A stretch of DNA of 64,000 bases from Brachypterus glaber. Taxonomy: Eukaryota > Arthropoda > Insecta > Coleoptera > Kateretidae. The position numbers and the translations under genes were made by a program. Position 1 is the stretch's first letter. Each line of letters begins with the position of its first letter. Positions 10,764 to 20,989 of the stretch are shown in pieces. A model generated the notes under the pieces. The model had not been told where the DNA came from and made no database searches. It saw only the letters and a list, made by a program, of their open reading frames with translations. The stretch spans positions 3,325,340 through 3,389,339 of the forward strand of contig OY294050.1 of assembly GCA_958510825.1 (NCBI GenBank), read 5' to 3'.

Positions 10764-11380
10764 ACAGGGTGATAAATAAACAAGCCGTGAAGATATTTAA
10801 TGCTACGCATTCCATTATATATTATTCACAGTTAATGGTATATTGCATTTTCCCAGATACTTAAAAAAAACAATGTTTCAAACAAAAAACAATTTTTTTT
10901 TTCAAATTATAGTTTTTTTTATCTTTTAAAAAAGTTTAACCTTCCATAACTTTTTTGCTGTTGGGGGATTACTTTAAAAATTGATCTTTATAATAAAAGT
11001 ATTTTTTTCTGTTAATCGGAATTTTCTTTCAGGTTTTTTCTATTTTTTAAAAAGTTTAACCTATAACTTTTTTGTTTTCAGGGGGATAACTTTCAAAAAC
11101 AATAGGTATCTTCCTCTCGTAGAACTTGATTTTTCCTGAAAATTTAAAGTTATTCGATCTTGAGTTATCGTGTTCACAAAAATCGTCACATCGGTCGGAT
11201 AGGCAAACGGACGGACGGACGGATATTTGAATAAAAAAATGCTAATTTCTTCATGAAACAAATTTATATCCAAGAATTTTGTTGTCTAGAACGAGTTTTG
11301 AAAATTTTGGAAAATTCGAAACTACTAGTATTATACACTATTCTAGCGCAGGCGCTGAGAATAGTATAATAACACGGAAT
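10764..11380 (+). repeat. N-type repeat with (CGGA)n and terminal foldback
   Basis: Starts ACAGGGTGATAAATAAAC with CAAGCCGTGAAGATAT, a phrase that recurs at about 24262 and 54060. It continues with TTGAGTTATCGTGTTCACAA and a (CGGA)n tract at 11207-11224, the same order as at 47690-47950 and 56100-56335. It ends in a small palindrome, TACACTATTCTAGCGC with GCGCTGAGAATAGTATA, repeated at 56285-56330. The 70-codon frame here is an incidental product of the repeat. Confidence 0.7.
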
Positions 11381-11507
11381 GTACATTTCCTAAAAAGAGA
11401 CAAATAAGTTAAACATCATAGCGTTAATAGCGTAGCTTTAGATTAATTAAGAACAAGCACTTTAGTATCGGATTAGCAAATATTGAACAATAAACTAAAG
11501 GTATATA

Positions 11508-11540
11508 ATATCTATTGATTCAGAAATCAATAGATATTTA
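11508..11540. repeat. Small perfect palindrome
   Basis: ATATCTATTGATT and AATCAATAGATAT separated by about 3-4 bases. Isolated from other elements. Confidence 0.85.
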
Positions 11541-11692
11541 AAGTTTGATATTAACTCAACAACTATTTGGTTTCATACAATGTGTTAATTGTGTATTTTG
11601 TGTAAGCCTATTACCATTATCATTTCTAGTTAATTTTGGTAAATAGGCTTTGTTCGTAACAATATTTTGAATCCTATTTCATTGTGAAAAAC

Positions 11693-11970
11693 TATATAAA
11701 AAACAAGTTTTTAAACTTAAAACCCTTCTATTGATTACGTATTATGTATAACTAAAAAGTAGAAAACAAGATATACCAATTTACAAAAACGATTTTTTTA
11801 AAAGAAAGGTTTTGGAATTTGTGATTTCTTTATTTTTACCAACATTTCCAAAACCCTTCTTTTAAAAAATTCGTTTTTGTAAATTGATATATCTTGTTTT
11901 CTACTTTTTAGTTATACATAATACGTAATCAATAGAAGGGTTTTAAGTTTAAAAACTTGTTTTTTATATA
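11693..11970. mobile_element. 278-bp long hairpin element
   Basis: Arms of about 120 bp are close to perfect reverse complements: AAAAAACAAGTTTTTAAAC at the left and GTTTAAAAACTTGTTTTTTA at the right, with CTATTGATTACGTATTATG and CATAATACGTAATCAATAG inside. The loop is about 30 bp. A diverged single arm of the same family sits at 28677-28800 inside T1. Confidence 0.9.
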
Positions 11971-12094
11971 TTAAATTATTTCGTTAGGGCAGATAAGCAT
12001 GTATACCAAATTTCAGCTCTCTAAATCTATTCTAAGTGGGTAAAAAAGCATTTGGCAAATTTGAGGACAAATATACCTATATATATATATATAT

Positions 12095-12822
12095 ACAGAG
12101 CGGTCCAAAAGTCACCCCCCCCCTCTTAACTTTTGAACCAGTTGAGATATCGACTTCAAATTTGGAACTTTTAAATAAGACAACTTAAACTATCTTTTAG
12201 CATATATTTAATACTTTCAGCTCATAAAATGAGGGCAGGGGGGTATGGGGCACATTTTTTTAAATGGAAAGGGGGATCGTGTAATACATCATTTTAAAGC
12301 TTATAAAATTCTCCATTTAACTCCATATTTTTAAAATTAAAAAAATAAAAATTTTTGGGTTTAAAATGGGGTTGAAAATGGGTATTAATGTCAAAATTCC
12401 TCTAAAAAAAAACAAATAAATTTTTAAAAATGCCTAATTTCATCATAAAAAAATGTTAATTATACTTTTAAACTAATTTTAGTTGACATAAATAAAAATT
12501 TATAAAAAAAAACTTAAAAAATCGAATGTTTTAGCACAAAAAATTGAAAAATCAAAACCTTAAAAAACATTTTTAAAAAATTTAAAAATGTTAGTTTAAA
12601 TAGAGAATTTTATAAGCTTAAAAATGATGTATTACACGACCCCCTTTTCCATTTAAAAAAATGTCCCTCCATGCCCCCCTGCCCACATTTTAAGAGCTGA
12701 AAATATCAAATATATGCTAAAAGATAGTTTAAGTTGTATTATTTAAGAGTTCTAAATTTGAAGTCGATATCTCAACTCGTTCAAAAGTTAAAAGGGGGGG
12801 GGTGACTTTTGGACCGCACTGT
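12095..12822. mobile_element. M2 element, full-length copy (728 bp)
   Basis: The left tip ACAGAGCGGTCCAAAAGTCA mirrors the right tip TGACTTTTGGACCGCACTGT. Next come C-run/G-run, TTTTGAACCAGTTGAGATATC and its mirror, and further pairing through GCATATATTTAATA and TAAAATGAGGGCAGGGGGG, so the arms exceed 200 bp. It inserted at the end of an (AT)n run (12077-12094). No transposase is encoded. Related pieces lie at 2533, 30126, 40733 and 50378, so it is a common family here. Confidence 0.88.
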
Positions 12823-12897
12823 AGTATATGGAAGTGAAGTGAATAGAGGGGTTTTAAAAAGACTAAGGTAAAACGAAATTTATAATATATAATTAAT

Positions 12898-13270
12898 TTA
12901 TCGTATGACCTAATGTACACGAAATAAAGAAAAATGCATGTTCACTATATATCCTCGTTAGGATATATTTCTATCGCACGAGTACAAAGTGCATATTTCA
13001 ATGAAATGACAACTTTGCACACTCTTTTATCCAAACGAGTACACATAGCTTTCATTTTGACAAAAGCCATTTGACGTTTATAAAATGTTGAAATGTCAAA
13101 ATTAAACACAGGTAATTCTTTAAAATATACATTTTTACTGTAGATCGAAAGAAAATGTTGTTTGCAATTCGTTTGCGACAAGTCCTTAGTGCACTCGAAT
13201 GATTTTGAAAAGTCCAAACTTCATTCTCGTGCACTAAGGACTAAAGTCGCTTACTCGTTACGAAAACTAC
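12898..13270 (+). mobile_element. B element, copy 2
   Basis: Colinear with B1 (9904-10290): TACACGAAATAA, ATCCTCGTTAGGATAT, GAAATGACAACTTTGCACAC, TCATTTTGACAAAAG, AACACAGGTAATTC and the terminal foldback GTGCACTCGAATG/ATTCTCGTGCACTAAGG. A truncated M1 element begins within a few bases of its right end. Confidence 0.85.
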
Positions 13271-13275
13271 TACTT

Positions 13276-13387
13276 TGATCATTTTGGAGGGTTACGCCCA
13301 TGTCAATGGTATAGGAAAATAGCGTTACAGGGGGGGTGGGGTTTCAAAATGATCAAAATTTACGTTACGTAATACTTGAACGTTCCC
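13276..13387 (+). mobile_element. M1 MITE, 5'-truncated copy
   Basis: From TGATCATTTTGGAGGGTTAC to GTTACGTAATACTTGAACG and TTCCC. The left terminal repeat is missing and the fragment abuts B2, as the copy at 2089 abuts a minisatellite. Confidence 0.85.
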
Positions 13388-14056
13388 TAACAGGTTATTT
13401 GATTATAATTATACTTAACGCCTAAAGTTTAACAAAGATTTTCTTTGGCATTTTGTTTAAAATAAGGTTAGTTGGACTGAAATATAAATATTATTAGATT
13501 AATTTAAATTTAAAATATAATCTTGGTGAGTTGTGACGTCAGCAGATTGCCAAGATGGAAAGACAACTATAATTTAGCTTAGTTGACGTTACAAATCTAT
13601 AAGTTCTGGGGGTCAAAGGGATATACTTATTTTTGATCGCTTTTATTTAATTTCAAACCTCAGTGTGAAAGTTTTACTTCAATAGAGCCATAAGTCTACA
13701 TTCAGGGCTGGCTAGATTTTGATAGGATTTGTTAAATGCCTGGCAAAAGGGATTAGAGTGGTGTTCGCTCTAACACTAAAATCCTGGAAAACTTCTTGGA
13801 AAATCTTTATTTGGAAATCTTTATTTGTATTAAATCGATTTTGATGGGCAATGATAAAGCACTCTTTGATATAAATTTTATATAAACTTCATAACTCGAT
13901 TCGTTTTATTTTAAAACAGGCTTAGGAGTTGGTTCTACACGAGTATTTTACAAAGAAAAGCTTAATATAAATAATTATAATTATTTATTTCTAATCAATC
14001 ATAATATTTTAAGGTTATTATCCTTGTTCGAACATTATACAGGCCTGTAGGTACAG
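13388..14056. other. Unassigned DNA
   Basis: No repeat partner or open frame of note. The TGACGTCA-like octamer near 13535 is too short to interpret. Confidence 0.35.
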
Positions 14057-14486
14057 GATTATTTAGAAATAAGTTCAAAATCCCGGAAATAATCCCTAAG
14101 GGAGCTCCAACCTCCTAAGGGTACATCTGAAAAGTAGTTTTTATTTAATATCTCTGGAACCCTATGAATCACAGTAACGAATTTTTGCGCATGCCTTAAC
14201 ATCGATAAAGGCTATCATTTCATGTAATTTTTATTTAAAAATTTTATCCAGGGACGTGAAAAATTGGGGTGAAATGTCACTTTTTTGTCCCAATCTTTTT
14301 CATCTGTTTTGTTTTGCTATTTAATCAATAAAGTATGATGCTTTATTTAAAAATACATAAAAAAGGTTCCCTTTATGCAACACCGTAGGCCCAACTATTA
14401 TCAAAAAAATTGCAGAGAAAATTTCACGTTCTGAGCATTAAAAATGTGAACAATAAAAATGTCAATACTGCAGGGTGATTGTGATT
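14057..14486 (+). repeat. K-family repeat, copy 1
   Basis: Colinear with 41537-42060: GGATTATTTAGAAAT, GGGTACATCTGAAAAGTAG, TTTTTATTTAATATCTCTG, GGGTGAAATGTCACTTTTTT, TTATGCAACACCGTAGG, TTTCACGTTCTGAGCAT and AATACTGCAGGGTGATT. It keeps about 60 bp near 14160 that copy 2 lacks. Where copy 2 has six 20-bp units, this copy has only a single unit-like stretch. Confidence 0.78.
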
Positions 14487-14512
14487 TTAATGCATTCTAA
14501 ACCAGTCATAGA

Positions 14513-14864
14513 AAATAGTTATTTATGGTACTAGTCGGTAAAGTAAGATATTGCCCATGAGAAAATTAACCTGCGGGGCTTCCGCCAAGCAGGTTAATTT
14601 TCGAGAGGGCAATATCGGTTTACCCATGAGTGCCATACAAGGTTTTATCCAATAAATAGCTTAGGAATTCATATTTTTATTAAAAATTTTATTGACATTT
14701 ACAAGAAAATAATTTAACAAGTGACAGTTGAGTGGGTAAAATAAATAATTATCCACTCAATAAAGTAAAAGCCACGCGGCGGTTATTATTGAGTTTATCT
14801 ATTTAAAATAAAGCTGGTAATTGTCTTATTATCTGTATGTATTGGATAAAATAAATTTTGCACG
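14513..14864 (+). repeat. D-family foldback repeat, copy 1
   Basis: Inverted partner of 42995-43341 at high identity. It has an internal hairpin, GATATTGCCCATGAG...AATTAACCTGC paired with GCAGGTTAATTTTCGAGAGG...CAATATC, with a GC-rich centre, then TGACAGTTGAGTGGGTAAA, ATTATCCACTCAATAAAG and ATCTGTATGTATTGGAT. No coding capacity. Confidence 0.85.
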
Positions 14865-14976
14865 CAGGACTTAAAGGCTTACGCATGTATGTTTTTAATC
14901 TACTTTTACATACGACATAAAAAAAATCTCATAAATTTGAAGTCACTAATTATGAAAAATTATTTGACGGCTAAAT

Positions 14977-15050
14977 AATAAAAAAAAGATAAGCAGAAAC
15001 AAGGAAGTACAATGTACATCCTTGTTTTCTTTTAATCTTTTTTTATTATG
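14977..15050. repeat. Imperfect palindrome (about 74 bp)
   Basis: AAACAAGGAAGTACA and TGTACATCCTTGTTTT flank the centre. The pairing extends outward through AAAAAAAGATAAG and CTTTTAATCTTTTTTT to ATAATAA/TTATTAT. Confidence 0.8.
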
Positions 15051-15285
15051 CCATACACCCTTGTTTTTTTATTTACTTGTTTAAATAATTATTTATTGTT
15101 GACTCTTGAATGGTCGTAAGTATATTTTTACATTTCCTGTAAGGAAGGCATAACATTAAAAATGTAGTTACATACTTTTGTTGCTTCGTGCTTTGCAGGA
15201 CATTTTTTTTTATTTTGCAGGATTTCATTTTTTTTTCCTTTATTTTCTGCACTGATAAAAACAATCATTTCGATTTATTGGGATA

Positions 15286-15435
15286 GGGAACGTTCTAGTA
15301 TTACGTAACGCTCCTAGGGGGGTCATTTTGGAGTGTTACGCCCATGTTAATGGTATAGAAAAATAGCGTTACAGGGGGGAGGGGTGGGGGTCCAAAATGA
15401 TCAAAATTTGCGTTACGTAATACTTGAACGCTCCC
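15286..15435 (+). mobile_element. M1 MITE, complete copy (150 bp)
   Basis: Terminal inverted repeats GGGAACGTTCTAGTATTACG (left) and CGTAATACTTGAACGCTCCC (right), continuing to GTTACG/CGTAAC, around a C/G-run interior. Both sides are flanked by ATA (15283-15285 and 15436-15438), a possible 3-bp target duplication. With GGG tips and 3-bp duplications this best fits a PIF/Harbinger-type MITE; that class call is inference. The right flank is the first base of MITE L1. Confidence 0.85.
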
Positions 15436-15600
15436 ATATGGCCAATTAAATTATTTGGTTGTGAGTAATAAATTTTATTTGAGTCAAATAAATATTTAGT
15501 TCATTTAAATAAATATTTTAATTTCAAAATAATTTATTAATAGCTTATTTGACAGAAATAAAATTTATTTGTCAAAACCAAATGATACGATTGGCCATAT
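15436..15600. mobile_element. L MITE, copy 1 (165 bp)
   Basis: Tips ATATGGCCAATTAAATT and ATACGATTGGCCATAT are inverted repeats. Inner arms carry TTATTTGGTTGTGAGTAATA, AATAAAATTTATTTGTCAAA and AGTCAAATAAATATTTAG. Second copy at 40025-40165. M1 is inserted exactly at its left tip. Confidence 0.85.
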
Positions 15601-15659
15601 CCGTTATTGACAAATTACAAACATAAGAACATTTCATTACCAGCTTTCCCCGAAAAAAT

Positions 15660-16335
15660 CACATAGGGGCGTAAATATTTTTTTCTACGAGCGTGCGGAA
15701 AGATGTCTCTTTCCGCATACATATACGTGTGGAAGGAAGGTCTTTTTCGCACGCATAATTATTTCATAAAAACAAGTAGCTTGATTATACAAACGTGTAA
15801 CATTATTGGCTAAGACACTTGTGTCCATGGCCACCGATCAACATGATAGCTAGTTTGTTCGTGTTAATTGTGTTGTCAATTTTAATTGTAAAGTTTTTAT
15901 AAAAGAAAATGATGAACCTTAAAGAAGAAGATGAAAGTTACCTGAAGGAATAATAGAAATAGCAAATGCAAATGAAAACTGCAACAAATCATTAATGTTC
16001 AACCAAAATAGAATAACTAATGTTAGATTCTTTTCAATAAATGTTAAAACTGTTAATATCTTAATTCTGTCATATTATTCTCGTTATGTTTATTTACATA
16101 ATAATAAAAATGTTTAAATTTGGTAATTATTAATTGTTTTTCTACTGAAAAAATATATAATTTATTCAATTTATTATAAGTACTTATATATAAAAGCATA
16201 TTTTATTTTTACCTCGCTCGTAGAAAAAACATTGTTCCTAACGCATGTGTAAAGAGGCTTTTTCGCACTCGACTGCTTGCCTGAACTCCGCTACGCGCAA
16301 TCTAGTGCGGAAAGAGCCTCTTTCCATACTTATTA
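15660..16335. repeat. Foldback cluster with CpG-rich cores
   Basis: TTTTTTTCTACGAGCG (about 15681) is mirrored by CGCTCGTAGAAAAAA (about 16215), and each side continues into TTTCCGCAY and GAAAGAGCCTCTTTCC/AAAGAGGC hairpins at 15693-15760 and 16240-16330. The roughly 450 bp between the hairpins is AT-rich without a recognisable gene. Probably one composite foldback element. Confidence 0.6.
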
Positions 16336-16833
16336 GGAAAATAGCTATTACTGATATTACTAAAAAGGGTTAATAATATCGATAAAACACTATAAAAAAT
16401 AGGGGATATCATTCTAAAATGGCCATTGTTTCTGTTTAACGGTTGACCGAATTCTAACCAAACATTGTAATTAACGATTCTGTTACAGAACTAAAAACTA
16501 TCGGTTTAATCATTATGTTTTGGGGCTATTTATTTAAGTACGGATCTGTTTTCCGTATCTCTCCCTATTTAAGGGACAAGTTAACAAAAGGGAATAAGTC
16601 ATATTAAGTTTATCATAATCAAGTTATTAGTAACAATATTTTTTGAAGCAGCTCTCCATCTAACCTTATCATCATTGACTAGGCACATTATATTCTTTGT
16701 TATTTGTGAGCAGTATTAAATCATAGACCTTCTTGTTTATTTTCTAAATCACAGCTCGTTCTCCTACTTTTTTTCAAATTATATCTCATGTCTTAGGATG
16801 TGACCCATCATTTGATACCTTCTCGTAGAAAAT
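16336..16833. other. Unassigned DNA
   Basis: No supported feature. Confidence 0.35.
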
Positions 16834-16996
16834 AAGGTGAGTGAGTCAGTTATTGCCATGTTGACACATTTTATTTTTCCCAATTTCGAAAATCAAAAAT
16901 ATTGAGATCCATAATTTAACGTACGTATACTTATAGTGAAGAGATATTATTTTAAAAATCAAACTTTTAGTCATCATTCACTTTATTAATAATTTA

Positions 16997-17035
16997 GGTT
17001 AGTTACCGGTTTCGATTATCATCGTCAGACTAGCC
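16997..17035 (-). ncRNA. Hammerhead-like cassette 2a (left palindrome arm)
   Basis: Exact mirror of the cassette at 17252-17290, read on the minus strand. See that entry for the structure. Confidence 0.5.
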
Positions 17036-17251
17036 AAAAATATATAAAAATACTATATCCATAAAAGGTCAAAAATAACCATAAGAAAACATTTATAAAT
17101 GTAAAACACAGTAACGTAACGTCCACTTCAATTTATGTTTATATTGTCTTGTAAATTGAAGTGGACGTTACGTTACTGTGTTTTACATTTATAAATGTTT
17201 TCTTATGGTTATTTTTGACCTTTTATGGATATAGTATTTTTATATATTTTT

Positions 17252-17290
17252 GGCTAGTCTGACGATGATAATCGAAACCGGTAACTAACC
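17252..17290 (+). ncRNA. Hammerhead-like cassette 2b (right palindrome arm)
   Basis: Stem I GGCTAGT (17252-17258) with ACTAACC (17284-17290), six of seven paired; core CTGACGA (17259-17265); one extra T; stem II GAT/ATC around a single A; GAA; self-complementary stem III ACCGGT (17277-17282); A at the cleavage position (17283). Every required core position of a hammerhead is present in order, apart from the extra T and a very short stem II. An AATAAAG follows about 10 bases later, as after cassette 4. Self-cleavage, probably as a dimer, is inference. Confidence 0.5.
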
Positions 17291-17996
17291 TAAATTATTA
17301 ATAAAGTGAATGATGACTAAAAGTTTGATTTTTTAAAACACTTTATTTTTTACTGCATTCAAATTTATTTGTAATCAGCTGAAACTTTACTACAATAAAC
17401 ATAAACTTATCTTTATTCTAATGGGTAAAAAATAAATAAACTGCAGGAGCTTAAAAAAAAAAAAAGATTATTGCTTTTTAAAAAATATTGCCTATTAATA
17501 ATATTAGGAACCCATGTCTCACATATCGCCACAGTAATGACAAAATAGTAAAGTAAATTTTTACAAAAAATTAACAAACTAATAAGAAAATATTGTGGCA
17601 CAATAGCAATTTCAGCTGTTTTCACTTTGGACACTTAAATAACACTTTGTCGTTTTTAGTAAGCTCCACGCACCTTTTTGAGTGAAACACAATATAGGCC
17701 AAGAAAGTGCATATTTATGCCTACCTTATTACCTTCTTGTCCTGCAATAATCAATGCTACCCAGCTTGCGACAGTCAAACACAATTTTACAAGTTTTTAT
17801 AGTGGAAGAGGCCGAAACACGAACTGCGTTTTTTTGTACATAATTACCAACTGGATACAGATACATCATATTTTCAGGCATCTTTTAGATATAACAGATA
17901 TGCTGGCAGTGCCATCTATGACACAGAGGACGAACTAACAAGTTTAAGAGGACGTGGCAATATTAGGAACATGGCAATAATTGGCTCACCCACCTT

Positions 17997-18605
17997 AAGT
18001 AAAAAATTACATAATTTTACTAATATTTATGTTACCCATTGCGCGTTTGAAAATTTTGAAGTTTAGGTTTTCCATCTTACAAATAATTATAAGAAAATGT
18101 TTTTAAAAGGTGAAAGTTTGTTTAAATCTATAATCTTTAAGTTTTTCGGCAAGATTTCTGAAAAATCTTCGAAATCTTGTGAAAAATTACCGAGATTTTT
18201 CTTTGTCATAATAATTTTTGCATTATAAATCTAATAAAACCTATTCCGTTTTGAAATTTTGCTCCCTCTTTAGAGCATTTTCTGCACTGCTAATTGCGTA
18301 AATCATGTAAATCCTCTGGTAAATTATCCGTAGTAGCATTGTGTATGTTTGTGTGTGTTTTTGTGTGTGTGCGAGCCCTAAATAAATACAAAACGGGCCG
18401 AAAGAGTTATTTGTTCACCAGTTATCCGGAAGCGAGAAACATTGGGCTTGTAAAAAACGGAAGTTGTATTTTAAATTAAGTCTTTCCGATGCCGAGGTTA
18501 ATAAATAAATAATAAATGTATACTCTCCGTGTGAAATAAAAGAAGACGATTTATAAAACAAGTCTATTTTTATCTTTTATTTTATAAATTTTTTATAATA
18601 TAATA
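17997..18605. other. Unassigned AT-rich DNA with (GT)n-like tract
   Basis: A GTGT-rich run lies at about 18340-18373. No gene is supported; the 61-codon frame at 18294 is incidental. Confidence 0.35.
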
Positions 18606-18606
18606 T

Positions 18607-18744
18607 TTCACTCAGAGAAAAAATGCTTTTTTTTACTCGTCTGTATTTTCCGGGCTCCGCTTCGCGTCGTCCGTAAATTCTACAGACTAGTAAAAAGAAG
18701 CTTCACTTATCCTCTTAGTAAAACAATATACCATTCTCTGTGTG
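18607..18744. mobile_element. Q foldback element, copy 1
   Basis: ACTCGTCTGTA pairs with TACAGACTAGT, and ATGCTTTTTTTT with AAAAAGAAGCTT, around a CpG-rich centre (CTCCGCTTCGCGTCGTCCG). An inverted partial copy lies at 63361-63435. Confidence 0.75.
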
Positions 18745-19117
18745 TAATTTTTACCTAAATTAAGCTCTCTATTTTTTTTTATAGGTTTGAGATTATTTAT
18801 GACCAAAATGAGATTAAAATAAACAACTGAATAATTAAACGGGTAAAGCCAAATATAAACATAAATCGTTTAACTTTTATAAAATATTAGTCACATGAAC
18901 TGGTTGGTTACCACTAAAACAGATTAATTTAAATAAACTCTATGATTTTTAGTTATTTACAATACGGGGAAATTTTTTGATTTATGCCAATACCGATAAA
19001 TATCTAAAATAATTTTTACGTTATGTGTATTTTAAATATTTAATTTTTTTCTTTGCTTTTATCCGGTTTTTTTTATAAATGCCGCAATTTTATGATGAAG
19101 TCCAAATGCGTCAACTT
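18745..19117. other. Unassigned AT-rich DNA
   Basis: No recognised feature. Confidence 0.35.
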
Positions 19118-19166
19118 TCTTCTTCTTCTTCTTCTTCTTCTTCTTCTTCTTCTTCTTCTTCTTCTT
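19118..19166 (+). repeat. (TTC)n microsatellite
   Basis: About 16 TTC/CTT units, a pure pyrimidine tract. A complementary GAA-rich tract lies 450 bp downstream. Confidence 0.95.
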
Positions 19167-19203
19167 TTTCTACTTTTTAAAAAAGCACTCGATTTGTACT
19201 GAA

Positions 19204-19477
19204 ATGGTTTGCGTCGAGGTGCGTATACTATTTTTCCTACGACCTAACGCCTAAATATCCACAATTATCTTAAAATTAGTTTGTCAATTTGAGGTAATGT
19301 GTTTGACGTTTACTAATTTTATGACAGCAGGTATGTAAAATCAGTTGTCATAGGCAACGGGTGGAAAATAGGCACTAACTACTAACTAGGTCGTAGGAAA
19401 ATCATAAGTTTCGCCTCTTTATGATGTGTAGGTGTTAGGCGGTGGAAAAATAGTATACACACCTCGACGAAAACCAT
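19204..19477. mobile_element. R inverted-repeat element
   Basis: ATGGTTTGCGTCGAGGTGCG, then TATACTATTTTTCC (19204-19238), is mirrored by GGAAAAATAGTATACACACC, then TCGACGAAAACCAT (19444-19477). Inner paired pieces include CCTACGACCTA with TAGGTCGTAGG. The AAAGCACTC motif just outside occurs in direct orientation on both sides (19182, 19484), perhaps part of the target or flank. Confidence 0.75.
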
Positions 19478-19620
19478 GTAAAGAAAAGCACTCTTTTGCA
19501 CTAAAAACTAGATTCGAGTACTCGCTGGCTAATGTACTGTTAATGTGGCAGCCTTTTTTATCTACAAATTTTGAAGATTTTTAATTTATTTGTGAGATTA
19601 GTTTTTCTTAATGGAACCGA

Positions 19621-19683
19621 AAAAGAAGATACAGAAGAAGACGAAGAAGAAAAAAAGAGGAAGAAGAAGAAGAAGAAGAAGAA
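19621..19683 (+). repeat. Polypurine (GAA)n-rich tract
   Basis: An almost pure A/G tract dominated by GAA and GAAGAA, complementary in composition to the (TTC)n at 19118-19166. Confidence 0.9.
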
Positions 19684-20095
19684 AGTTGAAACTATTGTTG
19701 ATTTCTGAATTTGTAAAAAAAAACTGTTGTTGAGTTGTGGATTTGTTAATTTTTTAGAATCAGTGTCGTTAACCCAAAATGTCAAAGAGAATACACCGGA
19801 TGAAAATAATCCTTATTTGAAAACCAAATTTAATAAATAAAACACCAATCGATCTGTAATTTAATTCGTTTTCAGGATTTCAGTATTTCAGGAAACGTAA
19901 ATCGCTGCAAATCTGTCAAGGAGGCCATTATCCGACTGTCCAATTAAATTTGTGTTATAATCTCAATTGTTTTAAAACCTTTTTGTGATGTTAATTTATT
20001 ATTTAAATTCGGCTTTGTTGTTAATTTTTTCATCGACGGGATGGTTTTTTAAACACATCCCTTGCTACTTAGTTTTTACAGAAATAAGTAGAGTG

Positions 20096-20098
<3 letters not shown>
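19684..20098. other. Unassigned DNA
   Basis: No recognised feature. Confidence 0.35.

Positions 20099-20126
<28 letters not shown>
20099..20126 (+). repeat. (GA)n microsatellite
   Basis: About 14 uninterrupted GA units. Confidence 0.95.
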
Positions 20127-20129
<3 letters not shown>

Positions 20130-20329
20130 ATAGGAAAGTTATGTCTAGAAATAACTTTTTACATTTTTAAGGGAGAGGGGGGAGCTGCAAAAAAATGTTA
20201 ATAACATTTTGGGTGTAGTTTTATTTAACGTTTTATGTGGTTTTCACTTTTATTTTCTATTGTAAATAATAAAAAAATAACGACCAAAACAAAAATTTAC
20301 CACCCCTTCCCCCACCCGATTTTACTTAA

Positions 20330-20560
20330 ATACGAACCTGTCCAAGATAATACAAAAATACATCTGCTAACCAAATTTCAAGTTGCTAGATCAAAGCGTT
20401 CTTAAGTTATTGTGGATAGAGACAGACCCACCGACCGACCGACCGACAGACATAATTTTTTTGTTGCTTATTTTGATTTTTCTCGAAGTTTCAGGAAATA
20501 ATAAGATGACTTAAGCACATCTATAAAATTAACATTAACATTAAACTAACAACTAGTTTG
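20330..20560 (+). repeat. N-like repeat with (ACCG)n
   Basis: GTTATTGTGGATAGAGACAG followed by a (GACC)n/(GACAGA) tract at 20429-20452 and then TAATTTTTTTGTT resembles the layout of the N-type repeats: a stop-rich AT sequence, a GTTAT phrase, a tetranucleotide tract, then a T-run. Ends are not clear. Confidence 0.5.
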
Positions 20561-20989
20561 TGAGATTTTTTTAGGTTATATCTACTATTTAACATAAACT
20601 GATAAAATCGATCGCTTACGTTGGCTGCCAGCGAAACTCAGCAAACAGCTAAAATTTGACAGTTTACGTTGACAGCTGAACGCCATAAATGCGCGACTCA
20701 TTAACTACCTTTCATTTGTGTTTTATTATTAAATACCTTATATTATTATTTTATAATTGCAAAATTGGTACATATATTAATGTATAATTTGGTATTGGCA
20801 ATTAATTAACAAAACAATTGTATTATCATAGACAAATTAATTCCAAATTAATATTAACTTTGTTGTCATTTGTGTTGTTTTTGATATATTAAACATTCTG
20901 GATAAATATCTCACACAAAATATTAATTTAATGTTGTTTTGTTTCACTGCCATATAAAAATAACTATTGCAATCATTTGTAGTAAATTA

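Larger units (their letters stand above)
16951..17336. repeat. 386-bp nearly perfect palindrome
   Basis: Arms of about 185 bp (16951-17135 and 17152-17336) are near-identical reverse complements around a loop of about 16 bp centred at 17143/17144. Each arm carries one hammerhead-like cassette, so the two cassettes are in opposite orientations. It belongs to a 460-bp insertion (16879-17338) bounded by CATTTTATTTTT (16867-16878) and CACTTTATTTTT (17339-17350), an 11/12 match that looks like a target duplication. Inverted long terminal repeats are known in Penelope-like elements. A misassembled palindrome is also possible. Confidence 0.9.
16834..17996. mobile_element. T4 element (about 1.16 kb) with nested palindrome
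   Basis: Left tip AAGGTGAGTGAGTCAGTTAT, then TGCCATGTT; right tip AACATGGCAATAATTGG, then CTCACCCACCTT: inverted repeats of about 29 bp. The right end carries GTGGCAATATTAGGAA followed by CATGGCAATAATTGG, two tandem versions of one motif. A truncated copy at 63209 continues directly into TTTACTGCATTCAAATTTAT, whereas here about 460 bp containing the palindrome lies between. Open frames at 17413-17634 and 17678-17938 have no recognisable product. Confidence 0.75.

Noticed and set aside
11061..11273. 70-codon reverse frame in the N repeat
   Set aside because: Lies in repeated DNA with a tetranucleotide tract; other N copies do not keep the frame.
17413..17634. 73-codon hydrophobic reverse frame inside T4
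   Set aside because: AT-rich composition yields Leu/Phe/Ile-rich frames by chance; no family resemblance.
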